A DNA stretch of 64,000 nucleotides, taken from assembly GCF_038002225.1 (NCBI RefSeq), contig NZ_JBBOCA010000001.1, positions 3,906,001-3,970,000 on the forward strand, written 5' to 3'. Numbering within the stretch: position 1 is the stretch's first letter; the number at the start of each line of letters is the position of its first letter. The translations under genes were made by a program, and so were the position numbers. This document shows, one piece after another, positions 55,444 to 63,973 of this stretch. The notes beneath the pieces are model-generated. The model saw nothing but the letters and a program-made list of their open reading frames with translations. It made no database searches and was not told the DNA's origin. The DNA comes from Paenibacillus sp. FSL R7-0204. GTDB taxonomy: Bacteria; Bacillota; Bacilli; Paenibacillales; Paenibacillaceae.

Positions 55444-55510
55444 TTTAGCGCTAAAGTGTCAGCTCTTAAGTGACACCTCATTGGTCTCCATTCACCTGCT
55501 GTCTGACAGC
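55444..55510. promoter_or_regulatory. Cluster of perfect palindromes upstream of the ROK kinase
   Basis: Three perfect inverted repeats lie within 67 bases: TTTAGCGCTAAA (55444-55455; its AGCGCT core resembles a cre site), GTGTCA-N9-TGACAC (55456-55476) and GCTGTC-T-GACAGC (55498-55510). They sit 72-138 bases before the kinase start and are candidate operators. Confidence 0.45.
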
Positions 55511-55541
55511 ATACAGCATGATCCATGAGGAGCAAATACAC

Positions 55542-55701
55542 TTGTAATCGGTTTTTCAATTACATCTGGCCGTCCGCCCTCTCACGAGCGCATTGTAATC
55601 GGTTTTTCGATTACATTCGGCCGTCCGCCCTCTCGCAAGCACATTGTAATCGGTTTTTCGATTACATCTGGCCGTCCGTCCTTTCGCGAGCGCATTGTAA
55701 T
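55542..55701. repeat. Three tandem 51-bp repeats with internal palindromes
   Basis: Copies start at 55542, 55593 and 55644, with a truncated fourth TTGTAAT at 55695. Each has TGTAATCG-N6-CGATTACA (the first copy has one mismatch: CAATTACA) followed by a GGCCGTCCGCCCTCTCGCGAGCGCA-like half with small changes between copies. They lie between the RpiR stop and the ROK kinase promoter. The palindrome could be a regulator site repeated for cooperative binding, or a mobile intergenic element. Confidence 0.8.
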
Positions 55702-55765
55702 TTCACTATCTCTTCATTTCTCCCAGTCGTTTCATTTCTCCCTACCGCTTCATTTCCCCCGCACC

Positions 55766-56599
55766 CTAATAAATACGGTCAATAACCGCCCGGGCGGTCA
55801 GCTCTTTCATCCGTTTCGTCTCTTCGGCATGAAGCTGCTCCAGCCCTTGGCAGAGCAGGTCGATAATGAACAGCTGCGAGACCTTGGCCCCTACGGAGCC
55901 GCCTTCCAGCGGCGATTCCTTCCCGGCCGTCAGCAGCACAATGTCGGCAATCGAAGCGATGGGGGACTTGGCATAGTTAGTCATGGCAATGACTTTGGCC
56001 CCGTTCTGCTTGGCCTTCATCAGCATGTCATTCGTATCCAGTGTGCTGCCTGATACACTGATGCCAAAAGCCACATCGCCCGCCCCCATCGTCACCGCCA
56101 TCATCGACTGAATATGACTGTCGGAATTGGCTTCGACACGCCGCCCGATCCGCAGGAAGCGGTTCTTGGCGTCCAGTGCCGTGATCCCGGAAGAGCCTAC
56201 GCCGAAGAACTGGACATACCGGGCCTGATCCAGAGCCTCCACTGCCCGCTGCAGCTGCTCCCGGTCCAGCATACCCAGGCTGGATTGCAGCACACCAACC
56301 ATCAGGGCATACAGATGGTCAGCGTAATCTCCCTCGCCAGCCCCCTGTTCGCCGTCCGCCAGAGTCTGCCGTTTCGGCAGGCCCTGGGCCAGCATCAGCT
56401 TGAAATCCTGATAGCCCTTGAAGCCGATTTTGCGGCAGAAGCGCATCACTGTGGTCTCGCCCGTTCCGGCGAAGTCGGCCAGCTCAGTCACAGACAGATA
56501 GATCAGATTATCCGGATGCTCAAGCACACACCGGGCTACCTTTTGCTCAGACTTGGTCATGGACGGGTAATACGTGTTGATCCGGTCATTCATTTCCAT
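55766..56599 (-). CDS. MurR/RpiR-family transcriptional regulator
   Basis: 277 residues. The N-terminal helix-turn-helix (1-77) has LSVTELADFAGTGETTVMRFCRKIGFKGYQDFK. The C-terminal SIS domain (about 105-240) has FFGVGSSGITALDAKNRFLRIG, which binds a phosphosugar. Such regulators respond to ManNAc-6-P, GlcNAc-6-P or MurNAc-6-P and control amino-sugar operons. It overlaps the nanE gene by 14 bases, linking regulator to pathway. Candidate sites are the palindromes at 55444-55701 and near 57303 and 63866. Confidence 0.9.
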   Translation of the reverse strand: MEMNDRINTYYPSMTKSEQKVARCVLEHPDNLIYLSVTELADFAGTGETTVMRFCRKIGFKGYQDFKLMLAQGLPKRQTLADGEQGAGEGDYADHLYALMVGVLQSSLGMLDREQLQRAVEALDQARYVQFFGVGSSGITALDAKNRFLRIGRRVEANSDSHIQSMMAVTMGAGDVAFGISVSGSTLDTNDMLMKAKQNGAKVIAMTNYAKSPIASIADIVLLTAGKESPLEGGSVGAKVSQLFIIDLLCQGLEQLHAEETKRMKELTARAVIDRIY

Positions 56600-57302
56600 T
56601 AAGGTTCATCCTCACTTTTCTCGCCGCTGCTGCGAACGGCCGGGTGATCAGCTGCGGCCGGGTAATTGCGGAGCCTACCACCACCGCATAGGCCCCCAGC
56701 TCCAGCGCTGCCTCCACTTGGGCGGGCTGGCTGATCCGGCCTTCGGCAATGACCGGAATCTTCAGCCGCTGTGCAGCCTGCTCCAGCAGCTCCAGATTCG
56801 GCCCTTCCTGCTGGCGGGAATACGGTGTATATCCCGACAAGGTGGTCGAGACGCAGCTGACTCCAAGCGACTCAGCGTATAGCGCTTCCTCCAGAGTGGA
56901 GATATCTGCCATGGAAGCCGCCGGGCTTGCGTTCAGCAGATCTATGATTTGCTCCAGCGTACAATTCCCCGGCCGGGTCTGCCGGGTCCCGTCAAAAGCT
57001 ATAATATCCGCCCCCGCTTCCAGCAGCTCCTCAGTCTCTCTAAGCGTAGGGGTAATATAGACGGCGGAATCCGGGTAATTGCGCTTCACGATGCCGATCA
57101 CCGGCAGCGCAACTGCCTGCTTGATCGCCCGCACATCTGCCGCCCCGTTCGCCCGGATGGCGATGGCTCCGCCTTCCGTTGCCGCTACCGCCATCCGGGC
57201 CATAATCTCCGGCCCGTGCAGCGGCTCGTCAGGCAGCGCCTGGCAGGATACAATCAGCCCCAGATGCAGGCTTTCCAGTATATTTTTGCTCAGGGTCCCC
57301 AC
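56586..57302 (-). CDS. nanE: Putative N-acetylmannosamine-6-phosphate 2-epimerase
   Basis: 238-residue TIM barrel. VSCQALPDEPLHG opens the protein, then VIGIVKRNYPDSAVYITPT, IIAFDGTRQTRPG, VSTTLSGYTPYS and VIAEGRISQPAQVEAALELGAYAVVVGSAITRP, the NanE signature segments with catalytic Lys in KRNY. It converts ManNAc-6-P to GlcNAc-6-P. Start is GTG at 57302 after GGAGAGA. Followed by the overlapping RpiR gene. No NanA lyase is in the window. Confidence 0.93.
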   Translation of the reverse strand: MGTLSKNILESLHLGLIVSCQALPDEPLHGPEIMARMAVAATEGGAIAIRANGAADVRAIKQAVALPVIGIVKRNYPDSAVYITPTLRETEELLEAGADIIAFDGTRQTRPGNCTLEQIIDLLNASPAASMADISTLEEALYAESLGVSCVSTTLSGYTPYSRQQEGPNLELLEQAAQRLKIPVIAEGRISQPAQVEAALELGAYAVVVGSAITRPQLITRPFAAAARKVRMNLNGNE

Positions 57303-57421
57303 CCTCTCTCCTTATATTATATATAAATTGAACTTGCTACCGCTTCTACAGCTCCATAATCCCCTTGATCACTCTTCCCCGTTTGCATTGTTCAATTCCA
57401 ATTTATATCATCCGCCTGCCC
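57303..57421 (-). promoter_or_regulatory. Promoter region of nanE with inverted ATATAAATTG blocks
   Basis: The gap holds ATATAAATTGAAC near 57320 and, about 60 bases away in opposite orientation, GTTCAATTCCAATTTATAT. On the minus strand a TATAAT-like -10 lies just ahead of the ribosome binding site. The pair may be an operator for the RpiR regulator, possibly with looping. Confidence 0.4.
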
Positions 57422-58951
57422 TCACGATGGCACATACTGCACACTTAAGCCCACCTCAAACATCCGGTTCCAAGGCATATAGCAATCGGTAATCTTAACG
57501 CTCCCTGATGGACTGTCAATCCGAACAGCCAACTCCTCACTCAGCCGTTCCTGCACACGGGCAGCCACGCGCCCGCGCGGTCCGTCCAGTTCGTATTTAC
57601 CATAACCCATCTCCTGCACAGGGCCATCACTAAGCTCTCCGCGCACTACTGAACAATAGCATACATCTTCGGCATAGCGGAGCGCCAGGAAATCCAGATG
57701 GCCTGTTGTACGTCCGTAGATCAGATAGAGCATAGCCTGCGAGATTACAGTTCCAAGTGAGTTGGAGCTGGTATTCCAGGCGGCGTATCCGGCCAGATCG
57801 AACAGCAGATTCTTGTGCCGCAGCATCTTGACCAGCTTCTGGTCACCGCCATTAGCATACCCGACATCTGCTACAGCCACAGGTATCTTGTGGTCACGAA
57901 GCAGGTAGTTCCCGTACTCCACCAGCTCCATCAGATTCCGGTAGATATCATAGCTGAAGTAAGCATGATGCTGCGATACCGCCTCCGCCATCGTCTCCCC
58001 CGGTGTGCTGACCAGCAGAACCAGGTCTGCCTCGGCAGCACTGGATGCGATCAGCCCGCCGGCGGCCAGGATCTGATACTTCAGCGTCTCGTAGAAAAAG
58101 CGGTCCTCGAACAGCGGCGTCACAAACGCCCCCTGCACAGCGGACAAACGCGGGTAGATCATCGGCCTCCGCCCTTCGGCCATGTTCATCATCCGGGCAA
58201 GCAGTGTGCAGCCCACCTCATCCGCCCCCGGATACATATAGACCTTAAGCTCCAGATCAAGCGCCGTGATCCGAGACCGCACCTTCTCCTGGTCCTTGGC
58301 GGTATGTCCGTACGGAGCCGAGTCATCCTGCGGCACAATCATGAAGTCGATTACCCCGTCCCGTACCAGCTCCAGCGTCTGCTTATTCGCTTCAATATTA
58401 ATCGCCCGGCGGCCGAGATAATCCTGGAGTACCTCTGCCGGGAGCCGGAGATCGATATCGGCCAGCTCACGGATCTCCTCATCCGTGGCAATGCCCAGCT
58501 CCAGCCGGTGGCCAATGAAGCCCTTACGGAAGATCTCCCGGCCCCAGTCCGCATAATAATCCGGCTCCTCATCCGAGAGGGAGTACTGCGGACAACGCAT
58601 AATCAGCTGGAATGCATACAGCTTCAGCTGCGGATAACGCCGCCGGATCTCCCGCAGCCGCTCCAGGCGCGCAGCCAGCACTTCAAGCTCCAGCTGATGC
58701 AGCCGCGAGGGAATAATGCCGCCGTAGAGCAGCGTATCCAGCGCGACCACCGCCCCGTCCGCCCCTTCACAGGCAGCCTCGAACCAGGACCACAGCCGCT
58801 CAACATCACCCGGACGTTTCTTCAGGCCCATAATCCCCGCGGGCGGACGCTCTACCCTATAATCTGTTCCCTGAGCCAGCAAATAAGGGAATTCATAATT
58901 GCAGGGCCGCTCATCCAGCGGAACCAGTATCAGCTTATAGTGCTTAGTCAT
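57422..58951 (-). CDS. DUF4127 family protein
   Basis: 509 residues. The start MTKHYKLILVPLDERPCNYEFP and the segments VALDTLLYGGIIPSR, YAFQLIMRCPQYS, MIVPQDDSAPYGHTAKDQE and YPGADEVGCTLLARMMN match DUF4127. No function is established to my knowledge; several Asp/Glu/His clusters suggest an enzyme, perhaps a glycosidase-like or metal-dependent one. No signal peptide. AAGGAGGAGG precedes the ATG; it overlaps the GH84 gene by eight bases, so the two are co-translated and probably act on the same imported sugar. Confidence 0.8.
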   Translation of the reverse strand: MTKHYKLILVPLDERPCNYEFPYLLAQGTDYRVERPPAGIMGLKKRPGDVERLWSWFEAACEGADGAVVALDTLLYGGIIPSRLHQLELEVLAARLERLREIRRRYPQLKLYAFQLIMRCPQYSLSDEEPDYYADWGREIFRKGFIGHRLELGIATDEEIRELADIDLRLPAEVLQDYLGRRAINIEANKQTLELVRDGVIDFMIVPQDDSAPYGHTAKDQEKVRSRITALDLELKVYMYPGADEVGCTLLARMMNMAEGRRPMIYPRLSAVQGAFVTPLFEDRFFYETLKYQILAAGGLIASSAAEADLVLLVSTPGETMAEAVSQHHAYFSYDIYRNLMELVEYGNYLLRDHKIPVAVADVGYANGGDQKLVKMLRHKNLLFDLAGYAAWNTSSNSLGTVISQAMLYLIYGRTTGHLDFLALRYAEDVCYCSVVRGELSDGPVQEMGYGKYELDGPRGRVAARVQERLSEELAVRIDSPSGSVKITDCYMPWNRMFEVGLSVQYVPS

Positions 58952-60656
58952 GTCCGTCCTCCTCCTTTGTCTCCGTCTTCATCTCGGGCAGCTCAATCCC
59001 CAGCGCCTCAGCCGCACGCACGGCCGGATCACTGCCGAGCCGTACACCATAACTGCGGCAGCGCTCCAGGCACTTAAGCACATCTTTCCCAGCCAGCGTC
59101 TCCTGCGTATTCTCCGTTTGCCTGCGCACAGCCCGCCACAGCGCAGCATCCGCTATCGCCCGTCGCAGCCATGGACCTGCTTCATCGATAAACTTGGCAT
59201 TGTCTAAGCCGCCAAGCCGCACGGCCGTCTGCTCCAGCCGGCTGAAATAAGCATCCAACCGCTCCAGATCGCGCTCCGCCAGCGCATCATCCAGCTCCGG
59301 GTAGCCGCCGGAATACAGGCGGCTGTTCAGATTTTGGCGGCAGAAGAACATCATGTCCTCCGCAAGCTCTCCGGCGAATTCACGCACGGACAGCTCCCAG
59401 GACAGCTCCGGCATGTAGCGCTCGCTGTTCCACATATAATGGGCCATCGTGTTAAGCGTGATCTTGGAGCATTCCCACTGATTCATCGGATTGGCAACGA
59501 CTGCTGTATGCCCGTACCTGCCGAGCCGGGAGCTGCGCCCGCGCACCGGATCAAGGAACAGCCGGTCCTTATCGCAGTCATTCACCGGAATATTGTCCCA
59601 CAGCCACAGCTCATGCCCGTAATAGCCATGGTTATCCTCTGCATGCCCTCGGCCAATCTCCGGGGCGAAGACGAAATATCCGGTCCAGAACACTTTGACA
59701 GCAGGATGAAGCTGCTCCCGGATATCCTTCTTGTACTCCGTATTCCAATACGACCAATATTCGGATGGACACATCGCCAGGGTGAAGTGCGGCAGACATC
59801 CGGCTAAGTAATCATAGACCCGGTTCGTCACATAAGCATGGGCGGTCCCGGAGCGCTCCAGGAACTGCTTGTTGTCTCCTTGGAGCACATAATCTATGTC
59901 ATCCATCAGCATTGCGAAATGCCGCACTCCAATCGCGATCATTGCAGCAAGCTTCTCCTCCAGCTTCGCGAAGTCGCCTTGGCTGCGGAATTCCAGATCA
60001 TTTCCAGGACTAATACAATAGTAGAAATCCACCAGATGCTTGTCGCATTCCTGCTTAAGTTCATGTATCCTGGTGAACACCTCGTCCGGGTACGGCTCAC
60101 GCCACAGCTTCCGGTGATAAGGGTCATCCTTCGGCGCGTACATGAAGGCGTTCATCCGGTGCCCGCTCATATATCTGACCGAATCCAGCCGGTCTGCGAA
60201 GCTCCATGGCACGCCATAGAAGCCTTCAATAATCCCCCGCACCGGAAAAGAAGGCTCATCCGCCACCGTAACCACCGGAAGGCGGCAATAATCTTCCTCC
60301 ACGGTAAGGAGCATTGTCAGCGCATCCAGCCCGTACTTCAGCCCCCGCCGGTTAGACGCAGCAACAACAAGCTTCGCGTCCTCTCCAATCATAAGCCGAT
60401 AGCCGTCCGCATCCAGCCCGGCGTCATACTCCAGCATCAGCTGCGCATTGCCTTTATCGGCGGTGGCTACGCCCGGTCCCGCCGGTTCCAGAATTACGAT
60501 GTCTCCGCCTTCTTCAAGCAGACCGTGGACATCCTGATTCATCGCATACCGCGAAGTCAGCTCACAGCGCAGCTGCGGGCCCTCTACCACCAGCTCTTTC
60601 CCTTGCGTATAATAGTCGCGGAACAGATATTGGCAGTCCCGTAACGAAATTCCCAT
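58944..60656 (-). CDS. Beta-N-acetylglucosaminidase, glycoside hydrolase family 84
   Basis: 570 residues. An N-terminal GH20b-like/GH84 helper domain (1-135) precedes the TIM barrel, which opens RGIIEGFYGVPWSFADRLDS, then MYAPKDDPYHRKLWREPYP. The catalytic Asp pair is in FAMLMDDIDY (Asp252, Asp253), as in NagJ/O-GlcNAcase. A helical C-terminal domain follows. No signal peptide or carbohydrate-binding module, so it works inside the cell on imported GlcNAc-containing glycosides. Between the permease and DUF4127 genes. Confidence 0.92.
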   Translation of the reverse strand: MGISLRDCQYLFRDYYTQGKELVVEGPQLRCELTSRYAMNQDVHGLLEEGGDIVILEPAGPGVATADKGNAQLMLEYDAGLDADGYRLMIGEDAKLVVAASNRRGLKYGLDALTMLLTVEEDYCRLPVVTVADEPSFPVRGIIEGFYGVPWSFADRLDSVRYMSGHRMNAFMYAPKDDPYHRKLWREPYPDEVFTRIHELKQECDKHLVDFYYCISPGNDLEFRSQGDFAKLEEKLAAMIAIGVRHFAMLMDDIDYVLQGDNKQFLERSGTAHAYVTNRVYDYLAGCLPHFTLAMCPSEYWSYWNTEYKKDIREQLHPAVKVFWTGYFVFAPEIGRGHAEDNHGYYGHELWLWDNIPVNDCDKDRLFLDPVRGRSSRLGRYGHTAVVANPMNQWECSKITLNTMAHYMWNSERYMPELSWELSVREFAGELAEDMMFFCRQNLNSRLYSGGYPELDDALAERDLERLDAYFSRLEQTAVRLGGLDNAKFIDEAGPWLRRAIADAALWRAVRRQTENTQETLAGKDVLKCLERCRSYGVRLGSDPAVRAAEALGIELPEMKTETKEEDGHD

Positions 60657-60674
60657 TGAGTTATGCCTCCTTAG

Positions 60675-61493
60675 TTAGCCTTTTATCGCGCCAGCAATCC
60701 CTTCCATATAGTACTTCTGCGTGAACAGGAACACGAGGATGATCGGCAGCACCGAGATCATGGTTCCAGCGGCAATCCAGCCGAAGTTATAGGAGAATTG
60801 CCCGTTCAGATACGTCAGGGCCGCAGCGAGCGGATATTTCTCCGGGTCGTCCAATACGACAATCGGCCACAGGAAGTTGTTCCAGAACGCCATGACCTCC
60901 AGTAATCCAATCACTGCAATCCCGGGCTTGACGAGCGGCATGACCAGTTGTATGAAGATGCGCAGCTCGGAGGCTCCGTCCATTTTACCCGAATCCCGGA
61001 TGTCTGCTGGAATACCCAGAAACGTCTGCCGCATCAGGAAGATATTGAACACGGACACCGCAGCCGGAAGAACAACGCCGAAGAACGTATTGCCCAGCTG
61101 AAAAGCCTGAATCGTCAGATAATGCACAATCATAGCGGTGGCCGACGGAATAATCATAGTCGAGATCAGCAGTGTGAAGACCAGGCTCCGGCCCTTGAAC
61201 CGGAAGGCCGCCAGCGGATACGCCGTCAGACAGGATAAAATAATGTTGAACACGACTCCCAGCAGCGTGATGATGACCGTATTCAGAATGTATCGCGGGA
61301 AATTCATGAAGTTCCACACCTGCACATAGTTATCTAACGCAATGAAGGTGGGCAGAATGGCCGGCGGGTTCGCAAACACGTTGCGCCCCGGCATCAGCGA
61401 GACACTGAGCAGCCACAGGAACGGACCCATCATGAACAGAGCAAGCAGGATCAGCAGAATATAAGTAATCAGAACACGCAAGCTACGCGGCAT
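60675..61493 (-). CDS. Carbohydrate ABC transporter permease, MalG-like
   Basis: 272 residues, six helices, EAA loop ADIRDSGKMDGASELRIFIQLVMPL, C-terminus KYYMEGIAGAIKG. The ATG at 61493 overlaps the stop of the upstream permease gene (TGATG), so translation is coupled. Second membrane subunit of the amino-sugar/oligosaccharide importer. Confidence 0.92.
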   Translation of the reverse strand: MPRSLRVLITYILLILLALFMMGPFLWLLSVSLMPGRNVFANPPAILPTFIALDNYVQVWNFMNFPRYILNTVIITLLGVVFNIILSCLTAYPLAAFRFKGRSLVFTLLISTMIIPSATAMIVHYLTIQAFQLGNTFFGVVLPAAVSVFNIFLMRQTFLGIPADIRDSGKMDGASELRIFIQLVMPLVKPGIAVIGLLEVMAFWNNFLWPIVVLDDPEKYPLAAALTYLNGQFSYNFGWIAAGTMISVLPIILVFLFTQKYYMEGIAGAIKG

Positions 61494-62374
61494 CAATAGG
61501 AATTCACCCCGCCTTTCCGGTTCAGTCTGAATACGAGTACACTAAGCGCTCCCACCATCACACTGACGATCAGCCCGAGCGCCGAGGCATAGCCGAAATT
61601 GAACTGCTCCAGCCCTTTTTGAAAAATATAGACGCTTGAGGTCAGTGTGGACGTCCCCGGTCCGCCCTTGGTCAGAATGTAGACCTCATCGAACACCCGG
61701 ATCGCGCCCATCACCGAGATCAGTGTGCAGAACAGAATATGCGGGCGCAGCAGCGGCAGCGTCACATGTACAATCAGCCGCAGCGGTCCTGCACCATCCA
61801 CCCTTGCAGCCTCGTACAGATCAGCCGGAATGCCCTGAAGACCGGCCAGATAGAGCATCATGTAATAGCCGAGGCCCTTCCACATTGTAATGAACATTAG
61901 AACATACAGCGCCGTGCTGTTAGTGGACAGCCAGGAGACCTGCTCACTGATAATCCCTGCCTTCAGCAGCAGGTAATTGACAACCCCGTTATTGCCGAGC
62001 AGCCAGCTCCAGATCAGCGCCACCGCGACCATCGAGGTCACGACTGGTATATAATAGGCGGCGCGGAACATTTTGACTCCAGGAATCCGGCTGTTGACCA
62101 GAATCGCCATTAAGATCGAAATGATCTGGATCACTGGCACAATCAGCACATAGACCAGTGAATTCCAGAGTGAAATCAGGAAATTATGATCCTGGAAGGC
62201 CCGGGTGAAGTTATCCAGACCTACAACATTCGTCTCTGTAATGACAGAATAATCTGTCAACGAGAGCGGTATGCCGTAAATAATCGGCCAAAAGGTAAAC
62301 ACCGCCAGAAACAGCAGCCCCGGCGCCATAAACGCCCATGCGCTAAAAGATTCAGACCGAAACCCCTTGTACAC
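61493..62374 (-). CDS. Carbohydrate ABC transporter permease, MalF-like
   Basis: 293 residues, six helices, opening FMAPGLLFLAVFTFWPIIYG, EAA loop DLYEAARVDGAGPLRLIVHVTLPLLRP. Start is GTG at 62374 after GGGAGGTG. It lies 36 bases after the binding protein gene. Partner of the permease encoded downstream; the ATPase must come from elsewhere. Confidence 0.92.
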   Translation of the reverse strand: MYKGFRSESFSAWAFMAPGLLFLAVFTFWPIIYGIPLSLTDYSVITETNVVGLDNFTRAFQDHNFLISLWNSLVYVLIVPVIQIISILMAILVNSRIPGVKMFRAAYYIPVVTSMVAVALIWSWLLGNNGVVNYLLLKAGIISEQVSWLSTNSTALYVLMFITMWKGLGYYMMLYLAGLQGIPADLYEAARVDGAGPLRLIVHVTLPLLRPHILFCTLISVMGAIRVFDEVYILTKGGPGTSTLTSSVYIFQKGLEQFNFGYASALGLIVSVMVGALSVLVFRLNRKGGVNSY

Positions 62375-62410
62375 ACGCTACACCTCCCACTCCTTCAAAT
62401 AACCCGCAAA

Positions 62411-63733
62411 TTAGGAACCCTGACTGATAATATTATTGACTTCCTTCTCTACCTTGTTTAGCGTCTCCTTGATATCCACGCCGTTCATCAGAATCTCCTG
62501 CAGTCCCCGCGCCAGCGCAGAGTTGATATCTGCGGCGCTTGGGACGCCGACCATATAATCGGTAGCCTTATCCAGACTCTGCGAGGAAGCCACCTTCGCT
62601 TCAGCTTCGAGTGAGCCGTCAGAGTCGGTGAAGAACGGATCTTGAATCGATGCCTTGCTTGACGGCAGTGTGTTGGCCACCTTGGAGAAGGCTGTCTGGT
62701 TCTCGGCATTCGTAAGGAAGGCAGCGAATTCCACCGCCTGCTGCGGGTTCTTCGACTTCTGCGGCACGACCAGATTCATCGAATTAGAGAGACGCAGGTT
62801 CGCCTTGCCTGTCGGCAGCGGGACTGCAATGGTGTTCTTGTAGACATCCGGCGCGGAGGTCTTGATGAAGTTAATGAACGTTGGACCGGACAACTGGAAG
62901 GCTACCTGCTCACCGGAGAAATACTGAATCTGCTTACTGAAATCCGCGTCCTCCTTCAGCACTACCCCTTCCTTCATCAGATCGCGCATCTGGGCGATCA
63001 TCGCTTCGGCTTCCGGCGTATTGAAGGCTGCGGCCGTCTTGTCTTCATTCAGGATCGGGATGCCGTCGATCGGGAACAGCTTGGAGACCAGCTGCTGCGC
63101 ATATCCCGCAGCCCCGGTCTTCTCATGAACCTGGCGGGCCCACTCTACCAGCTCCTCACGGGTCTGCGGCGGACTGGCCGGGTCGAGGCCCGCCTTCTCC
63201 ACCAGCTTTTTGTTCATGAACAGCACCTCAGTGCCTGTGTACCAGGGAAGCGCGTAAGCCTGGCCGCCCAATACTGTAGAATTATAAATCCCCTCAAAAT
63301 AACTCTTCGCCTGCTCATCCGTCAGGTACTCGTTCAGATTCAGCAGCGCTCCCTTACTGCCTAGCTGGCTGGCGAACTCGGTGTTCAGATTCACGACATC
63401 GGGACTCTTGCCGCTTGCTGTACTGGTCAACAGCCGCTGCGAGATTGCATCGTAGGGATAGTCCTTCCACTCCACCGTCACGCCGGGGTGACTGCTCTCA
63501 TACTGGGTGATCAGATTATTGAAGTAATCGTTGAACGTAGGCTGAAGTGCAATCGTCCAGAATTCAAGCTTCACCGGCTCCGCCGCAGCCGTAGCTTCAG
63601 CGCCCGTACCGGGTTCTCCGGTGCTTCCGGCATCCGGTGTACCCTTCGTATTGCCATTTCCTCCGCAAGCCGCAAGCAGCATAGACATGGTCAGCAGCAG
63701 CGATACTGTGAAGCCCTTTCTGTTAGTTCCCAC
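62411..63733 (-). CDS. Carbohydrate ABC transporter substrate-binding lipoprotein
   Basis: 440 residues. Signal peptide with lipobox MLLAAC, a Gly/Thr/Ala-rich tether, then a family 1 solute-binding fold: KLEFWTIALQPTFNDYFNNLI, WYTGTEVLFMNKKLVEKAGLDP and MNLVVPQKSKNPQQAVEFAAFL. First gene of the amino-sugar operon; start is GTG at 63733 after GAGGGGG. The ligand is probably a GlcNAc-containing oligosaccharide, judged from the intracellular GH84 encoded downstream (inference). Confidence 0.92.
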   Translation of the reverse strand: MGTNRKGFTVSLLLTMSMLLAACGGNGNTKGTPDAGSTGEPGTGAEATAAAEPVKLEFWTIALQPTFNDYFNNLITQYESSHPGVTVEWKDYPYDAISQRLLTSTASGKSPDVVNLNTEFASQLGSKGALLNLNEYLTDEQAKSYFEGIYNSTVLGGQAYALPWYTGTEVLFMNKKLVEKAGLDPASPPQTREELVEWARQVHEKTGAAGYAQQLVSKLFPIDGIPILNEDKTAAAFNTPEAEAMIAQMRDLMKEGVVLKEDADFSKQIQYFSGEQVAFQLSGPTFINFIKTSAPDVYKNTIAVPLPTGKANLRLSNSMNLVVPQKSKNPQQAVEFAAFLTNAENQTAFSKVANTLPSSKASIQDPFFTDSDGSLEAEAKVASSQSLDKATDYMVGVPSAADINSALARGLQEILMNGVDIKETLNKVEKEVNNIISQGS

Positions 63734-63816
63734 ACCACATTCCCCCTCAGATTAAGTGTAAGGCGAGCACCCTTCCCGCGTCAGGATTCCTGACTTATTG
63801 CTCCCTCTTTGCATAG

Positions 63817-63893
63817 AGTATAGCAGAATTCGCATTTAAATAAAGTATTTTTCCTAAAATTAAATAAAAAAAGAAATAATTTTTCTTTTTTTT
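63817..63893 (-). promoter_or_regulatory. Promoter and A/T palindrome upstream of the amino-sugar operon
   Basis: On the minus strand a TATACT -10 (63817-63822) has a weak TTTATT-like -35 about 16 bases upstream. Further upstream, 63866-63893 is an almost pure A/T palindrome, A7-GAAA-TAA-T5-C-T8, with symmetric G/C breaks. Its symmetry suggests an operator or UP-element. Confidence 0.45.
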
Positions 63894-63899
63894 ATTCTC

Positions 63900-63945
63900 A
63901 AAAAACCTCCGCCTGCACCGGAAGCGTCTTCCCGGCAGGCGGAGG
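63900..63945 (-). terminator. Terminator of the gene entering from the right edge
   Basis: CCTCCGCCTGC and GCAGGCGGAGG form an 11-bp stem; on the minus strand it ends in TTTTTTGAGA. Confidence 0.85.
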
Positions 63946-63973
63946 CTGTATATAAAATAGAATATCCCCTTCA

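Noticed and set aside
55542..55701. Possible CRISPR array
   Set aside because: Units are directly adjacent with no unique spacers, and no cas gene is present.
55525..55785. Plus-strand open frame with a 17-residue repeat
   Set aside because: The repeat simply translates the 51-bp DNA repeat (a multiple of three). There is no ribosome binding site, and it runs into the RpiR gene end.
57815..59077. Plus-strand open frame of 420 codons
   Set aside because: Antisense to DUF4127 and GH84; Gln/Leu/Arg-rich with no recognisable domain.
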